Assembly (NCBI GenBank): GCA_026417115.1
Contig: JAOADW010000030.1
Location: forward strand, 42,189 to 106,188
Direction of reading: 5' to 3'
DNA length: 64,000 nucleotides
From: Rhodocyclaceae bacterium
GTDB taxonomy: Bacteria > Pseudomonadota > Gammaproteobacteria > Burkholderiales > Rhodocyclaceae
Shown here piece after piece: positions 8,026 to 18,062 of the stretch. Under the pieces are notes generated by a model that searched no databases, was not told the DNA's origin, and saw nothing but the letters and a program-made list of their open reading frames with translations. The position numbers were made by a program, and so were the translations under genes. Each line of letters begins with the position of its first letter. Position 1 is the stretch's first letter.

Positions 8026-9344
8026 GGCGAGGCTCCTGCCTCGTGATCGGCTGCTTCGGGGAGGCGATAAGGAGGCGCTCGACCGAGGGCGAGGCTGAGC
8101 TCGTTGATTTCCTGCTTCAGGCGCAGCATTTGCAGCTCGCGGTCGATCGTGGCCTGGGCGAATCGCTCGAGCTCGGCATTGCGCTCGATGAGTTCCTGGG
8201 TTTTCAAGCGCAAGGCGACCTCGGCTTCGCGATGGGCGCTGATGTCGAGCAAAACCCCTTGGATGGAGACGACTGCGCCGGATTCGTCGCGTAAAAGCCA
8301 GGTGTGGTCTTCGATCCAACGCCAGTGGCCGAAACCGTCGCGCAAGCGATAGGTTTGCACATAGCGATCGGGGCCGTGTGCGAGGTGTTGCTCGACATCG
8401 GCGGTGATTGCCGGGAGGTCGTCGGGATGGATCAAGTCAGCGTATTGCAGGCGCCCTGAGAGCAAATCCTGCTTTTCGAAGCCCCAACGCGAGATGTTGT
8501 CGCTTACGAATTCCACCGGCCAGCCGGGGGCATTGCGCCAGACGATTGCGACCAAGGGCGAATGCTCGATCAGGGAGGCGAGGCGTAGGATGTGGGTATG
8601 CTGGGTGGCGATGCGCTCGGCCATGCGATCGAAGGCGACGCCGAGGTGGGCGAGCTCGTCCGAGCCGGAGAGCGCGGCGCGGCTTGAGAAGTCGCCCGTC
8701 CCCAGCGCCTCGGCCGCGCGGGCAAGACGCGCCGCTCGGCGCAGCCACAATCCATGCAACAAAATGCCCAACGTCAGCGCGAGCAAGAAGGGCGCAAGGC
8801 TCTGCGTAAGCAAGATGCTGCGGGCGCCTGCGAGCCGCTCGGCGAGGGGCAAGGCGAGGTCGCTGACGACGATCAAGCGATGGCCGGGACGTATCGTCGC
8901 CTGGGCGACGAGAAGCTCGCTTTCGGCTAGCCGGCGCACGTGCAGTATGGGCGCAGGCGGTGCAGGCGCTTCGAGGGCCTGGGCAAGCTGCGGCGTCAGG
9001 CGGCTGTGGATCGTCGACCAAGGAACGCCGATCTCGATGCGACTCAGGGCGGCCGCGACCTGGCCATCGGGAGCGATGAGCCAGGCATGCTGCAGATGAC
9101 GCCGTAATCCGAGGCCAGAGAGAATCGCGCGCACTTGCGCGAGGTTGCGCTGCCCCAGTTGCACCTCGAGACGGGTTTGCTCGATCGTGAGGCGATCCTT
9201 GAGGCGTTGGATCTCTTCCCGTTCGACGGCTTCGGCGTATTCCCGATGCTGGAACCACGCTATCCAGGCCGAGGCTAGCAGCGAAAGCCCTGCCAGGAGG
9301 AAGGGCAGCGTCCAGCGCATGGGCCACGGCCAAGCGCCCCTCAT
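8022..9344 (-). CDS. Membrane HAMP-PAS sensor protein without output domain
   Basis: 440 residues. Order: membrane segment about residues 11-31, a periplasmic region of ~140 residues, a second membrane segment (LAPFLLALTLGILLHGLWL), a HAMP linker (LARAAEALGTGDFSSRAALS, ending DELAHLGVAFDRMAERI), a PAS/PAC domain (WFEKQ-like FEKQDLLSGRLQYADLIHP to VVSIQGVLLDISAHREAE), and a C-terminal coiled coil. There is no kinase, cyclase, GGDEF or methyl-accepting domain. It sits between a periplasmic binding lipoprotein and a kinase with almost no external region, so the inferred role is the transmembrane relay of a split sensor. Start set at ATG 9344, sharing ATGA with the upstream stop; its own end shares ATGA with the kinase start. 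Confidence 0.8.
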   Translation of the reverse strand: MRGAWPWPMRWTLPFLLAGLSLLASAWIAWFQHREYAEAVEREEIQRLKDRLTIEQTRLEVQLGQRNLAQVRAILSGLGLRRHLQHAWLIAPDGQVAAALSRIEIGVPWSTIHSRLTPQLAQALEAPAPPAPILHVRRLAESELLVAQATIRPGHRLIVVSDLALPLAERLAGARSILLTQSLAPFLLALTLGILLHGLWLRRAARLARAAEALGTGDFSSRAALSGSDELAHLGVAFDRMAERIATQHTHILRLASLIEHSPLVAIVWRNAPGWPVEFVSDNISRWGFEKQDLLSGRLQYADLIHPDDLPAITADVEQHLAHGPDRYVQTYRLRDGFGHWRWIEDHTWLLRDESGAVVSIQGVLLDISAHREAEVALRLKTQELIERNAELERFAQATIDRELQMLRLKQEINELSLALGRAPPYRLPEAADHEAGASP

Positions 9345-10270
9345 CGGCCTTCCTTTCCAGGGGCGAGCAAGGCAGTCCAATTGGGCGCCTGCCGGAGCAG
9401 GCCGAGGGCGAGCAGCTCTTTGACGATGGGTTGCGCCCGCGTCTCGAGCGGGGCGGCTCTGCCAGCAGACGCCGTCAGCAAACGCACGCTTTCTGCGGGC
9501 GGGATGAAACGCAGGCCTTGCAAGGCAGCCAGGTATTCCTCGGCGCTGAGCCCTGTGCCGCGCGCCAGGGTTTCCGCGGCTTTGCGGGGGTCATGCATGA
9601 GCGCCGTCATGCCTTCCCGCCAGGCGGCGAGCAAACGGGAGGTGTCGCTGAACTCTGGCCGCACCACGAGCACGTCGAAGATCGTTTCGGGCATCGCGCG
9701 GCTGTCGTAGAGCAGGCGAAAGCCGTGGCGCAAGAGCATGCTCTTGATCGGCTCGAAGGTGACGATCGCATCGACACGACCGCCCGTGAGGGCGGCCTGG
9801 TGCTGCCCCGCCTCGATCGCGACGACATCGACGTCCGCCCACGAGAGGCCGGCGTGAGCGAGAAAATGGGACAAGACGAGGTGGCCGACGGCGCTGGTTT
9901 CGACGCCGATGCGGCGCCCTTTGAGGCCCGAAGGGGTGGTGATCTCGGGCCGGGCGAGTATTGCATCGGCGCCATCGGAGACATCGAGCACGGCGATGAT
10001 GCGTAAAGGCACCCCCGCATCGGCAAGCCGCAAGGCTTCGTCGAGCGTCATCGCGGCGGCTTCGGCCGAGTCGTTGGCGAAGGCGCGCTGACTTTCGCTG
10101 TTCGAAACGAGTTCGACGACGCGCAGGCGACGGGGATCGGTCAAGCCCCAAGCCTGGGCCAGCACGAAAGGATCGTAGCCAATCCATGCATTGAGCGCGA
10201 GGCGTAAAGCGGGCTCGGGCGGCGATGCGCAACCCAGCAAGAGTAACGCGACAAGCCACGCCTTTCTCAT
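9341..10270 (-). CDS. Substrate-binding lipoprotein, nitrate/sulfonate/taurine type
   Basis: 309-residue periplasmic binding protein of the SsuA/TauA/NMT1-like superfamily. Seen: a short lipoprotein signal with lipobox LLLGC (Cys14), then [39 protein letters not shown], the hinge segment [20 protein letters not shown] and [18 protein letters not shown], all typical of this fold. No ABC permease or ATPase gene is nearby; instead it lies inside a signalling operon directly before a HAMP-PAS membrane protein. Most likely a ligand sensor rather than a transport component. The ligand cannot be told. Start ATG 10270 shares ATGA with the gene before it. Confidence 0.85.
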   Translation of the reverse strand: MRKAWLVALLLLGCASPPEPALRLALNAWIGYDPFVLAQAWGLTDPRRLRVVELVSNSESQRAFANDSAEAAAMTLDEALRLADAGVPLRIIAVLDVSDGADAILARPEITTPSGLKGRRIGVETSAVGHLVLSHFLAHAGLSWADVDVVAIEAGQHQAALTGGRVDAIVTFEPIKSMLLRHGFRLLYDSRAMPETIFDVLVVRPEFSDTSRLLAAWREGMTALMHDPRKAAETLARGTGLSAEEYLAALQGLRFIPPAESVRLLTASAGRAAPLETRAQPIVKELLALGLLRQAPNWTALLAPGKEGR

Positions 10271-13200
10271 CGGCTGCGGGGATGGGCGAGCCAGGCGGCT
10301 ATTTCTTCCGCCGGCAAGGGCTTGGCGAAGAGAAAGCCTTGATAGGCTTCACAACCGAGCGAGCGGAGGAGCTCGAACTGGGCAGGGGTCTCGACCCCTT
10401 CGGCGAGCACGGAGAGACGGAGGTTGCGCGCCATGGCCACGATGGTTGCGGCGATTTGCCGGTCGCTGGGGTCATGCTCGAGGTTGCGCACGAAGCTTTG
10501 GTCGATCTTCAAGGTATCGATCGGGAATCGGCGCAGATAGGCGAGCGAGGAATAGCCGGTGCCGAAATCGTCGATCGCGATCTTGACACCGAGCGCGCGC
10601 AGACGTTGCAGGACCTCTTGCGAGCGCACGACGTTCCGCATCAGGAGGCTCTCCGTGAGCTCGAGTTTCAGGCAGTGGGGGGCGAGGCCGCTTTCTTCGA
10701 GGACGCGGCCGATGTGCTCGACGAGATCGCTTTCCTCGAATTGACGTGCCGAGAGGTTGACGGCCATGGTCAGAATCGGCAGCCCCTGCCGCTGCCAAGC
10801 GACTGCCTGCCGGCAGGCTTCTGCGAGCACCCAGCGGCCGAGAGGCACGATCAGGCCGGTTTCCTCGGCGAGGGGAATGAACTTCGCCGGCGGCACGAGC
10901 GCGGCGCCCGGCGGCTGCCACCGCACGAGCGCCTCGACGCCGAAGGGCTGGCCGAAATGGTCGATCACCGGCTGATAATGGAGCACGAATTCCTGGCGAT
11001 CCAGCGCGCGCCTCAGTCGCGTTTCGAGGGCGAGCCGTTCGCGCGCGGCTTGCGTCAGCGCCTCGGTATGAAAGCGATAGGTATTGCGGCCTTCCTGCTT
11101 GGCTAGGTAGAGCGCCGCGTCGGCATGCTGGATCAATTCTGTGGCGTCGCTGGCGTCGTCGGGATAGAGGCTGATGCCGATCGAAAGGCCGATGAACACG
11201 TCTTGCTCGCCATTGAGACGGATAGGGGTCTGGAGCTGATCGATGAGCCCGCGGGCGACGGCGCCGATCTGCTCGGGCGTTTCCACCTGTTCGATGAGGA
11301 CGATGAACTCGTCGCCGCCGATGCGCGCCAGCATGTCTTCTTCGCGCAGACGTCGGCGCAGGCGCTGGGCCACTTCGATCAGCAACGCATCGCCGGCGGG
11401 GTGGCCAAGGCTGTCATTGACGGTCTTGAAGCGGTCGAGGTCGAGATAGAGCAGGGCGACGCGATGGCGATGGCGGTGCGCGCGTTCGATCGCGGCAGTC
11501 AGGCGCACCTGCATCAGTAGGCGGTTGGGCAGATCGGTGAGGGGGTCGTGATGGGCGAGATGGTGGAGTTTTTCCTCGATGGCCTTGAGCTGAGAAAGAT
11601 CCGTGAAGACGCCGACATAGTTGGAGGGCCGTCCCTGCTCGTCATAGATCGTGCTGATGGTCAGCCATTCGGGAAAAAGCTCGCCGTTTTTCCGGCGGTT
11701 CCAGATCTCGCCTTGCCAGTGCCCCGTCGCGCGCAATTGGGACCACAAGGACATATAGAAGGTGCGGTCATGGCGGCCTGATTTCAGGATGTTCGGGTTC
11801 TTGCCTAGGATTTCGGCTTCCGCATAGCCGGTGATCTCGCAATAGGCGCGATTGACCGCGATGATGCGTGGCGCGAGATCGGTGATCACGATGCCATCCC
11901 GGGTGGCGTCGAACACTGCTGCGGCTTGCTTCAGGCGCTCTTGGCTGCGCGCCTTGCTGACCGCGAGCGCTGCGATACGCGCGAATTCGCCGATCAGCGA
12001 AAGTTCTTCGGCCAGGGGGGCGCGTACCGTCGGGTAATAACAGCCGATGGTGCCGAGGACTTTGCCGCTTTCGTCGAAAAAAGGCGCCGACCAGCAGGCG
12101 CGTATGCCGGCGCGATGGGCAATCTCGAGATAGGGCTGCCAATAGGGGCTTTCATCGATGTCGGCGACGACGAGGGCTTCGCCGCGTGCAGCCGCGGTGC
12201 CGCAAGAGCCATGGCCCTCACGGACTTCGAGGCCATCGACGGCGGCGTTGTAGAAGTCTGGCAGACTCGGCGCCGCCGCCGTATAAAGCCTACCGTTGCG
12301 CGCATCGACGGTGAGGAAAGACACCCGCAAATCCGAGATCAACGCTTCGAGGTGATGCGCGACTTCGGCGAGGATTTCGGCAAGCGGACGGCCAGCGACG
12401 AGGGCGTCGAGCGTCGCGCGTCGCGCTTCCGCGATGCGCTCGGCGCGCACTTGTGCGCTGACGTCGGTCCAGGCGCCGACGATTTCGGCCTCGCCCTCCT
12501 TTTTTTCGAACAGGCGGAGTTCGTCGAGCACCCAATGCACTTGGCCCTGGGCGTCGAGGATGCGGTAGCGATACGAAAGATGGCCGGCCGCGAACACCTG
12601 GGCTTGTCCAGCGAGCGCTTGCGCACGGTCGTCGGGATGCACCTGCACGGGCCATTCTCCGTGCGCGAACACCGCGGCGAGGGGAATGCCGTAGAGCTTT
12701 TCGAGGTTTGCCGAGACCCACGTCGGGCGCAGCCTCTCGCCATCGCGCCGAAGGCTGTAGAGCACCACGGGGCTTGCCTCGACGAAGTGGGACAAGCGTG
12801 CGCTGATTTCGGCGAGTCTTTCCCGTTCGCGATCGAGTTTCGCCTGACGATCGACCTTTTCGAGCACCGCAGGGATTTCGTAAAGATAGCCCTGATGTTT
12901 CGAGAGATAGTCATCGACGCCTAAATGCAGCGCCTGGGCAGCGATTTCTTCGCTGCCATGACCGGTGACGAGCACGATCGGCAGACTGAGGCTGCGTTCT
13001 TCGCGCAAGATTTTCACGAGTTCGAGCCCATCGAGGCCGGGCAGACGGTAATCGAGGAGCAGCACGTCCCAGGGAGAGGCCTCGCCTGCGTTTTGGGGGA
13101 GCTTTTCCAGGGCCTTGAATCCATCAGGGACGTGCTCGATCAGGATATGGGGGGCATGTTGGGCGAGATGGCGCTTGAGCAGGTCGACGTCGAAGGCATT

Positions 13201-13629
13201 GTGCTCGACATAGAGCACCTTCAAAGGATGGGCGCGTCGACTCGCATTCGCAAGGAAGCGCCCTCGCGCCGCAAACAAGGTGCGCGCCAGGCGTTCGAGG
13301 TAGTCGCCGCGTTTGACCAGGTAATCGTCGGCGCCTGCCTTGAGAGCGGCGATCGCCGCTTCTTGGTCGCCGGAACCGGTAAGGATCACGACGGCGATGG
13401 GCATGCCTTCCGCACGCACGCGCGCAAGCACTTCGAGGCCGGAGCCATCGGGCAACATGAGATCCGAGAGCAACACATCGTAGGATTTCTCGTGCAGGCG
13501 CTGCCATGCCTCGGCGAGCGTCGTGGCAATGTCGAGCGCGAGCGCGGGCGCATCGCGCCCCAGCCGGCGTCGTGCAAGGTCTGCATCGGCCGGACAATCT
13601 TCGAGGTAAAGCACGGAGAGTTCGCTCAT
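10267..13629 (-). CDS. REC-REC-PAS-GAF-PAS-GGDEF-EAL cyclic-di-GMP signalling protein
   Basis: 1120-residue cytoplasmic protein. Order: receiver 1 (about 4-120, phospho-acceptor Asp56 in [10 protein letters not shown]), receiver 2 (about 135-260, [12 protein letters not shown]), a PAS domain, a GAF domain with [14 protein letters not shown], a second PAS domain ([17 protein letters not shown]), a GGDEF cyclase domain with intact RIGGDEF, and an EAL phosphodiesterase domain with intact [26 protein letters not shown] and the KIDQSFV segment. Both catalytic motifs look complete, so it may make and/or break c-di-GMP. Receivers mean it is probably phosphorylated by the kinase of the same operon. 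ATGA overlaps join it to both neighbours. Confidence 0.92.
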   Translation of the reverse strand: MSELSVLYLEDCPADADLARRRLGRDAPALALDIATTLAEAWQRLHEKSYDVLLSDLMLPDGSGLEVLARVRAEGMPIAVVILTGSGDQEAAIAALKAGADDYLVKRGDYLERLARTLFAARGRFLANASRRAHPLKVLYVEHNAFDVDLLKRHLAQHAPHILIEHVPDGFKALEKLPQNAGEASPWDVLLLDYRLPGLDGLELVKILREERSLSLPIVLVTGHGSEEIAAQALHLGVDDYLSKHQGYLYEIPAVLEKVDRQAKLDRERERLAEISARLSHFVEASPVVLYSLRRDGERLRPTWVSANLEKLYGIPLAAVFAHGEWPVQVHPDDRAQALAGQAQVFAAGHLSYRYRILDAQGQVHWVLDELRLFEKKEGEAEIVGAWTDVSAQVRAERIAEARRATLDALVAGRPLAEILAEVAHHLEALISDLRVSFLTVDARNGRLYTAAAPSLPDFYNAAVDGLEVREGHGSCGTAAARGEALVVADIDESPYWQPYLEIAHRAGIRACWSAPFFDESGKVLGTIGCYYPTVRAPLAEELSLIGEFARIAALAVSKARSQERLKQAAAVFDATRDGIVITDLAPRIIAVNRAYCEITGYAEAEILGKNPNILKSGRHDRTFYMSLWSQLRATGHWQGEIWNRRKNGELFPEWLTISTIYDEQGRPSNYVGVFTDLSQLKAIEEKLHHLAHHDPLTDLPNRLLMQVRLTAAIERAHRHRHRVALLYLDLDRFKTVNDSLGHPAGDALLIEVAQRLRRRLREEDMLARIGGDEFIVLIEQVETPEQIGAVARGLIDQLQTPIRLNGEQDVFIGLSIGISLYPDDASDATELIQHADAALYLAKQEGRNTYRFHTEALTQAARERLALETRLRRALDRQEFVLHYQPVIDHFGQPFGVEALVRWQPPGAALVPPAKFIPLAEETGLIVPLGRWVLAEACRQAVAWQRQGLPILTMAVNLSARQFEESDLVEHIGRVLEESGLAPHCLKLELTESLLMRNVVRSQEVLQRLRALGVKIAIDDFGTGYSSLAYLRRFPIDTLKIDQSFVRNLEHDPSDRQIAATIVAMARNLRLSVLAEGVETPAQFELLRSLGCEAYQGFLFAKPLPAEEIAAWLAHPRSR

Positions 13630-14045
13630 GGGGGCGGCAGTTCGTTATAGATGCACCAATAGATTTCGATCTGCGCAGCGACTTCCATGAACTTCGCGAA
13701 ATCGACGGGCTTGACGATGTAGGAATTGGCGCCGAGATCATAGGCGGCGGCGACGTCGTGGTCGTCCTTCGAGGTGGTCAGGATCACGACCGGGATGCGC
13801 GCAAGCGGCGCTTTGCGCTTGAGTTCGGCCAGCACGTCCAGCCCTGAGACTTTCGGGAGTTTCAGATCGAGCAGAATCACCGCGGGTTTTTCTTCCCCCG
13901 CGAGCCAGCGCGGAATCCAGGCGAGCGCTTCTTCGCCATCCCGCGCGACTTCGATGCGGTTGATCAATTTGCGGCGTGCAAACGCGCGCAGCGTCAAATC
14001 GAGATCGACGGGATTGTCTTCGACGAGCAAGATCGGCGGCGGCAT
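13626..14045 (-). CDS. CheY-like single-domain response regulator
   Basis: 139-residue stand-alone receiver of the Rcp1-like type. Seen: acidic pocket LLVEDNPVD, phospho-acceptor Asp60 in [13 protein letters not shown], conserved Thr in [10 protein letters not shown] and Lys in SYIVKPVDF. No output domain. It heads a five-gene operon whose last gene is a phytochrome-like histidine kinase, the usual partner of this receiver type. A strong ribosome site (AAAGGAGGAG, 4 bases before the ATG) supports the start. Every junction downstream of it in the operon is an ATGA overlap. Confidence 0.92.
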   Translation of the reverse strand: MPPPILLVEDNPVDLDLTLRAFARRKLINRIEVARDGEEALAWIPRWLAGEEKPAVILLDLKLPKVSGLDVLAELKRKAPLARIPVVILTTSKDDHDVAAAYDLGANSYIVKPVDFAKFMEVAAQIEIYWCIYNELPPP

Positions 14046-14121
14046 GAACTCCTCCTTTACGTTCCCATCATAGACGGGACAAAAAACGCCTGCAAAACCA
14101 TTTCGTTAGCATGGTTTCGAT

Positions 14122-14150
14122 TTGACAGGGAGAGTCCGATCCCTGAAACT
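14122..14150 (+). promoter_or_regulatory. Candidate promoter with inverted repeat upstream of cbbQ
   Basis: A perfect TTGACA at 14122-14127 is followed 17 bases later by GAAACT (14145-14150), a weak -10. Within it lies an inverted repeat CAGGGA (14126-14131) / TCCCTG (14140-14145) that could be an operator. It is in the 138-base divergent gap between the signalling operon and cbbQ. Confidence 0.4.
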
Positions 14151-14183
14151 GCGGAAAAAAACTCCCCTGATTGCACTGGAACC

Positions 14184-15005
14184 ATGCTTGCCGAGATCAA
14201 GACCCTGACTCCAATCCTCGAACGGCCCCTGACCGCACCCTATTATCGACCCATTGGCGAAGAAGTGGCGCTATTCGAAGCCGCGGCGCGCCAGCGCTTG
14301 CCGGTATTGCTCAAAGGGCCCACCGGTTGCGGCAAAACGCGGTTCGTCGAATACATGGCGTGGAAGCTCGGGCGACCCTTGGCGACGGTCGCTTGCCACG
14401 ATGATTTGACGACCGCCGATTTGGTGGGCCGCTATCTGATCGTCGGGGAGGAGACGGTCTGGCTCGATGGTCCTCTGACGGCGGCGGTGCGCATGGGCGC
14501 CATTTGCTACCTGGATGAAATCGTGGAAGCCCGCAAGGACACCACCGTCGTGATCCATCCTTTGGCCGACTCGCGTCGGCTGCTGGCCGTAGACAAACGG
14601 GGCGAGCTGATCCCGGCGCCTGCCGAGTTCATGCTGGTGATTTCCTACAACCCCGGCTATCAAAGCGTGCTCAAGGAGATCAAGCCGTCGACGCGGCAGC
14701 GGTTCGTTGCCATCGAATTCGATTATCCCGCCGCCGATATCGAGGCCGAGATCGTCGCCACGGAAGGGGGCGTCGATGTGGAGTGCGCGCGCAAATTGGT
14801 CAAGCTCGCGGAGCTGACACGTAACTTGAAGGGCGCAGGCCTCGACGAAGGCGCGAGCACCCGTCTTTTGGTGCATGCGGCCCAACTCATCGCGGCGGGC
14901 ATCGCGCCCCAGACGGCGGCGACTGCCGCGGTGGCGCGCGCCCTCAGCGATGAACCGGACATGAGCGAGACGTTGGATGATCTCGTCCGGGCCGTTTTCG
15001 GATGA
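14184..15005 (+). CDS. cbbQ: AAA+ ATPase of the CbbQ/NorQ family
   Basis: 273-residue MoxR-group AAA+ ATPase. Seen: Walker A GPTGCGKT (about residues 45-52), Walker [37 protein letters not shown] with the sensor/arginine region. With CbbO it forms a RuBisCO activase that strips inhibitory sugar phosphates in an ATP-driven way; the sister pair NorQ/NorD matures nitric oxide reductase instead. The C-terminal segment [17 protein letters not shown] is CbbQ-like as I know it, while parts of the middle ([13 protein letters not shown]) resemble NirQ/NorQ, so the split is not certain. The presence of form IA RuBisCO in the window and absence of norCB nearby favour CbbQ. ATGA overlap with the next gene. 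Confidence 0.75.
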   Translation: MLAEIKTLTPILERPLTAPYYRPIGEEVALFEAAARQRLPVLLKGPTGCGKTRFVEYMAWKLGRPLATVACHDDLTTADLVGRYLIVGEETVWLDGPLTAAVRMGAICYLDEIVEARKDTTVVIHPLADSRRLLAVDKRGELIPAPAEFMLVISYNPGYQSVLKEIKPSTRQRFVAIEFDYPAADIEAEIVATEGGVDVECARKLVKLAELTRNLKGAGLDEGASTRLLVHAAQLIAAGIAPQTAATAAVARALSDEPDMSETLDDLVRAVFG

Positions 15006-17056
15006 GCGCGCGGCGGCTTTTCGCGCACGAACTCGAAGAGGCGCTCGATCGCGTGCTATATGCATCGCCTTCGCATCGTTCGATCGAACGTCTCGCGCTT
15101 CTGCTGGAGCCCTTGTCGCGTGCGCAGCAGGATCTGGTCCTGCATTGGGCGGGCGTGGCGGCGCAAACCTATGCCGAAATCGGCTATTTGATCGCCAGCC
15201 TTGCGCCGCAAGTGTTCGCACGGCTAGATGAGCGTGATTTTGCCGCCTGGGTGATCCATGGGCTCGACACCTATGACAAGCAAGGGTTGCGGCCGGCGAT
15301 GGAGGTCCTCCGTGACTTCGAAGGTTTCCTTGCCGCCAAAGAGGGGCGGGCGTTTGCCCGCTTCGAAGAGGTCGAGGCGCGGCTATCCCGGCTGATCCAG
15401 GGGCTGTCGGGACGGCCTTTGTCCCTGAGGATAGGGCCTTACCCTTACACCGATACCGAAACGATTTTCTTGCCCGAGAGAATCGGGCAGTATGCTGCAC
15501 ACGCAGACAATCGCCGGCTTTATCAAGCACTCGCGGTGCGACTGTGGGCGCAGGCGCGCTTTGGCACCTATCGCGCCGACCTTACGCACGCCCTGTCGCA
15601 ATATGCCGACAGGGAGCTCGCCTGCCAGTGGTTGTGCTGTCTCGAAGCCATGCGTCTGGAATCTTGCATCGCCCGTGAGCTGCCTGGCATGGCGCGAGAA
15701 CTCGCACGCTTGCGCTCACCCTGGCCGGACGAGCTCGCCTGCGCGGCGCGCGATTTGCAGGCAGATGACGCCGACATCAGCGTCTCGTTGCGTTGGCTCG
15801 CGCGACTGATGGAAAAGAACGTCCTGCCGCCCCCCCTGACGGGGCTGGGCGTGCTTGCGCCCGAGCTCGCCCAGCGCGTGCGCGACGCGCGCATCGAAAA
15901 AGACACGGAAATCCTGAGGCGCGCGTTGATGCAATCTCTGACGCCCGGTGAGCGCAAGGCGCGCATGACGACGCAAATCGACGCGCAGCGCGGCGTCGTC
16001 GAAATCCGCATCGATGGCGAGGCCGTGTGGCTTGCGCCTGAGGCTCAAGAAGCGGCGCAATCGCTGATCCAGGACTTGGGGGAGCTTCCGCCCGAGCTCC
16101 TTGCGCCCGCCGGGCCCGCGGAAGGCAAGCTCCCGCAGCCAAGACAGAGGCTTGCCGAACCGGAGAGGATCGAAGAGAGGCGAGCCGATTTTTATTATGA
16201 CGAATGGGATTATCTGCGCCAGGCTTATCGCCGCGGCTGGTGCCATGTCTATGAAACGGAGGGGAAGGCGGGAACGGGAGATTTCGTGCGCGAAACGAAA
16301 AAGCGTCATGCCGCGAGGATCCGCCAGCTCAAGAAGAAGTTCGAGGCGATCCGGGGCGAGGACCGCCTCCTTGGCCGCCAGCTCGAAGGAGAGGAAATCG
16401 ATCTCGATGCGCACATCGAGGCGCTCCATGATCGGAAAAGCGGCGCGGAGCCCAGCGCCCGCTTGTTTGCGCGCCGTCAGCGCAACGAACGCAGCTTCGC
16501 GGCGATGTTCCTCATCGATATGAGCGGCTCCACCAAAGGCTGGGTCAATGACTGCGAGCGCGAGGCTTTGGTGATGCTTTGCGAAGCGCTCGAGGCCTTA
16601 GGCGACGCCTATGCGATCTATGGCTTCTCAGGCTGGACGCGCACGCGCTGCGATCTCTACCGCATCAAATCGTATTCCGAACGCTATGATGAGGCTATCG
16701 CGCGCCGCATCGATGGCATCGAGGCGAAAGATTACACCCGCATGGGCGTGGCGATTCGTCACGTGACGCGGCTCCTTGCGGCCCAGCCCGCGAAACATAA
16801 GCTCTTGGTGCTGCTCACCGACGGCCGGCCCGATGATTTTGGCGACGAATATCGCGGCGTCTATGGCGTCGAAGACACGCGGCGGGCGCTTTTGGAGGCG
16901 CGCCGTCAAGGCGTGCGCAGCTTCTGCGTGACCATCGATCGCGCCGGACAGGAATACCTCAAGCACATGATGGGGCCGGCTGCCTATGTCATCCTCGACG
17001 ATGCGCGCAAATTGCCGCTGAAGATCGCGGAAATCTACCGGCGGCTGACGGTTTGA
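15002..17056 (+). CDS. cbbO: CbbO/NorD-family protein with von Willebrand factor A domain
   Basis: 684-residue adaptor partner of the preceding ATPase. The N-terminal ~480 residues are helical and charged, with a linker near [20 protein letters not shown]. The C-terminal VWA domain carries the metal-ion site motif DMSGSTKGW (DxSxS), a conserved threonine in [13 protein letters not shown] and an aspartate in [17 protein letters not shown]. In the activase the VWA domain grips RuBisCO while the ATPase remodels it. Length is between typical NorD and CbbO as I recall them, so the same cbb/nor ambiguity applies. It ends the operon; nothing coding follows on this strand for at least 10 kb. Confidence 0.75.
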   Translation: MSARRLFAHELEEALDRVLYASPSHRSIERLALLLEPLSRAQQDLVLHWAGVAAQTYAEIGYLIASLAPQVFARLDERDFAAWVIHGLDTYDKQGLRPAMEVLRDFEGFLAAKEGRAFARFEEVEARLSRLIQGLSGRPLSLRIGPYPYTDTETIFLPERIGQYAAHADNRRLYQALAVRLWAQARFGTYRADLTHALSQYADRELACQWLCCLEAMRLESCIARELPGMARELARLRSPWPDELACAARDLQADDADISVSLRWLARLMEKNVLPPPLTGLGVLAPELAQRVRDARIEKDTEILRRALMQSLTPGERKARMTTQIDAQRGVVEIRIDGEAVWLAPEAQEAAQSLIQDLGELPPELLAPAGPAEGKLPQPRQRLAEPERIEERRADFYYDEWDYLRQAYRRGWCHVYETEGKAGTGDFVRETKKRHAARIRQLKKKFEAIRGEDRLLGRQLEGEEIDLDAHIEALHDRKSGAEPSARLFARRQRNERSFAAMFLIDMSGSTKGWVNDCEREALVMLCEALEALGDAYAIYGFSGWTRTRCDLYRIKSYSERYDEAIARRIDGIEAKDYTRMGVAIRHVTRLLAAQPAKHKLLVLLTDGRPDDFGDEYRGVYGVEDTRRALLEARRQGVRSFCVTIDRAGQEYLKHMMGPAAYVILDDARKLPLKIAEIYRRLTV

Positions 17057-17395
17057 GCACCTTCATCGGCTGTATGACGAAGCCGTTGAGGCGCTTCCCC
17101 AAATCGCATAAAGGGATCGGCAAGCGGAAGAGGGAGGCGTCAGTCAGCCTGTCCTCCGTGCGCGAGACCGAGGCGAGGGCGAGGTAGCCCGCGCCGGCGT
17201 GCTCGTTTCTGGCCAACAGGCGCACGCCCCGTCGTCCAGGATGCAGACTGACGCCGACTTCGGCGCTGGCCAAGGCGCCCACGTCAGATCGAGGAGGATC
17301 GCGTTCTGCAGGGGAAAGCCCGCTGCAGAGAGGCGATCGCCATGCCTCGCTCCGCGCTTGCCAGCGGCGACCGAGTTTGCTCGTCAGCGCGAGGC
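17057..17395. other. Intergenic region, possible decayed coding stretch
   Basis: 339 bases between the convergent cbbO and CBS-protein genes. No intact gene is seen. On the minus strand, two frames read protein-like stretches (AGFPLQNAILLDLT and, shifted, GRRGVRLLARNEHAGAGYLA) that could be remnants of one gene broken by a frameshift, but no family was recognised. Confidence 0.3.
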
Positions 17396-18016
17396 TTACG
17401 CGTCGTTCTTGGAAAGATAGTTTTCGATCTCGGTGAAGGTCGAAGCCACATCGAAAGTTTGAATCGGCGCACCGAGCTGACGACCGATCTGCGTGGCCGA
17501 GAAGATGCCGCGGATATTGACGCGGCCGGTGACGGCGTCTCGCTCGCCGACGAGCGCGTGCTGACGATGCAAGGCTTTGAGCGTCGCGACGACGTCGGCG
17601 ACGGTGGCCGCGAGCACGTCCTGGAAATCGATGAGGTCGATCTTCTCGCGTGGGCACATCAGATCCGCGACTGTGAGATCCGAGTATCTGCAGCCACGCT
17701 CTTGCACGAGCTGGATCGGACGCTCGCCCGAGGTGTCGCGGGCGGTGATCAATCCCAATATTTCGTCTTCGCGGTTGGTCACGAGCAACAGCCGTACGCC
17801 GCGCGAGATCATCGTCTGTGTGGCCTCGGCGAGGCTCTTTTCGGGCGTAATGGTGGCTGCCGAGACGCGTTTGAGATCGGTCATCACCGAAAAGGCGGGG
17901 GAGTCGCCGCGCACAAGCGTGAAGGTCGCCGGCTGGACATAGCCCGTGCCGCTAGGGGCCGAAAACGTCTTCAGCACCCGTGGGCCCGTTGGTTGTTCTT
18001 TGTGGAGCAGGGTCAT
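17396..18016 (-). CDS. CBS-domain protein
   Basis: 206 residues with a tandem CBS-domain (Bateman) module. Seen: an N-terminal region, then VSAATITPEKSLAEATQTMI and VRLLLVTNREDEILGLITARD (CBS 1), and VADLMCPREKIDLIDFQDVL to INIRGIFSATQIGRQLG-type strand (CBS 2). CBS pairs bind adenine nucleotides and act as energy or ionic-strength sensors; no catalytic domain is fused, so the target is unknown. The start is the ATG at 18016, preceded by GAGGAGAAAG at a good distance; the frame upstream of it is shadow of the tsaC gene. Probably its own transcript or the tail of the upstream operon, 46 bases after tsaC. Confidence 0.85.
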   Translation of the reverse strand: MTLLHKEQPTGPRVLKTFSAPSGTGYVQPATFTLVRGDSPAFSVMTDLKRVSAATITPEKSLAEATQTMISRGVRLLLVTNREDEILGLITARDTSGERPIQLVQERGCRYSDLTVADLMCPREKIDLIDFQDVLAATVADVVATLKALHRQHALVGERDAVTGRVNIRGIFSATQIGRQLGAPIQTFDVASTFTEIENYLSKNDA

Positions 18017-18062
18017 TGCGCTTTCTCCTCGATAGACAAGCAAAAGCGAGATTACCGCATCT

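Noticed and set aside
9341..10270. Reading the binding lipoprotein as part of an ABC sulfonate/taurine importer
   Set aside because: No permease or ATPase gene is on either side; neighbours are all signalling genes with coupled starts.
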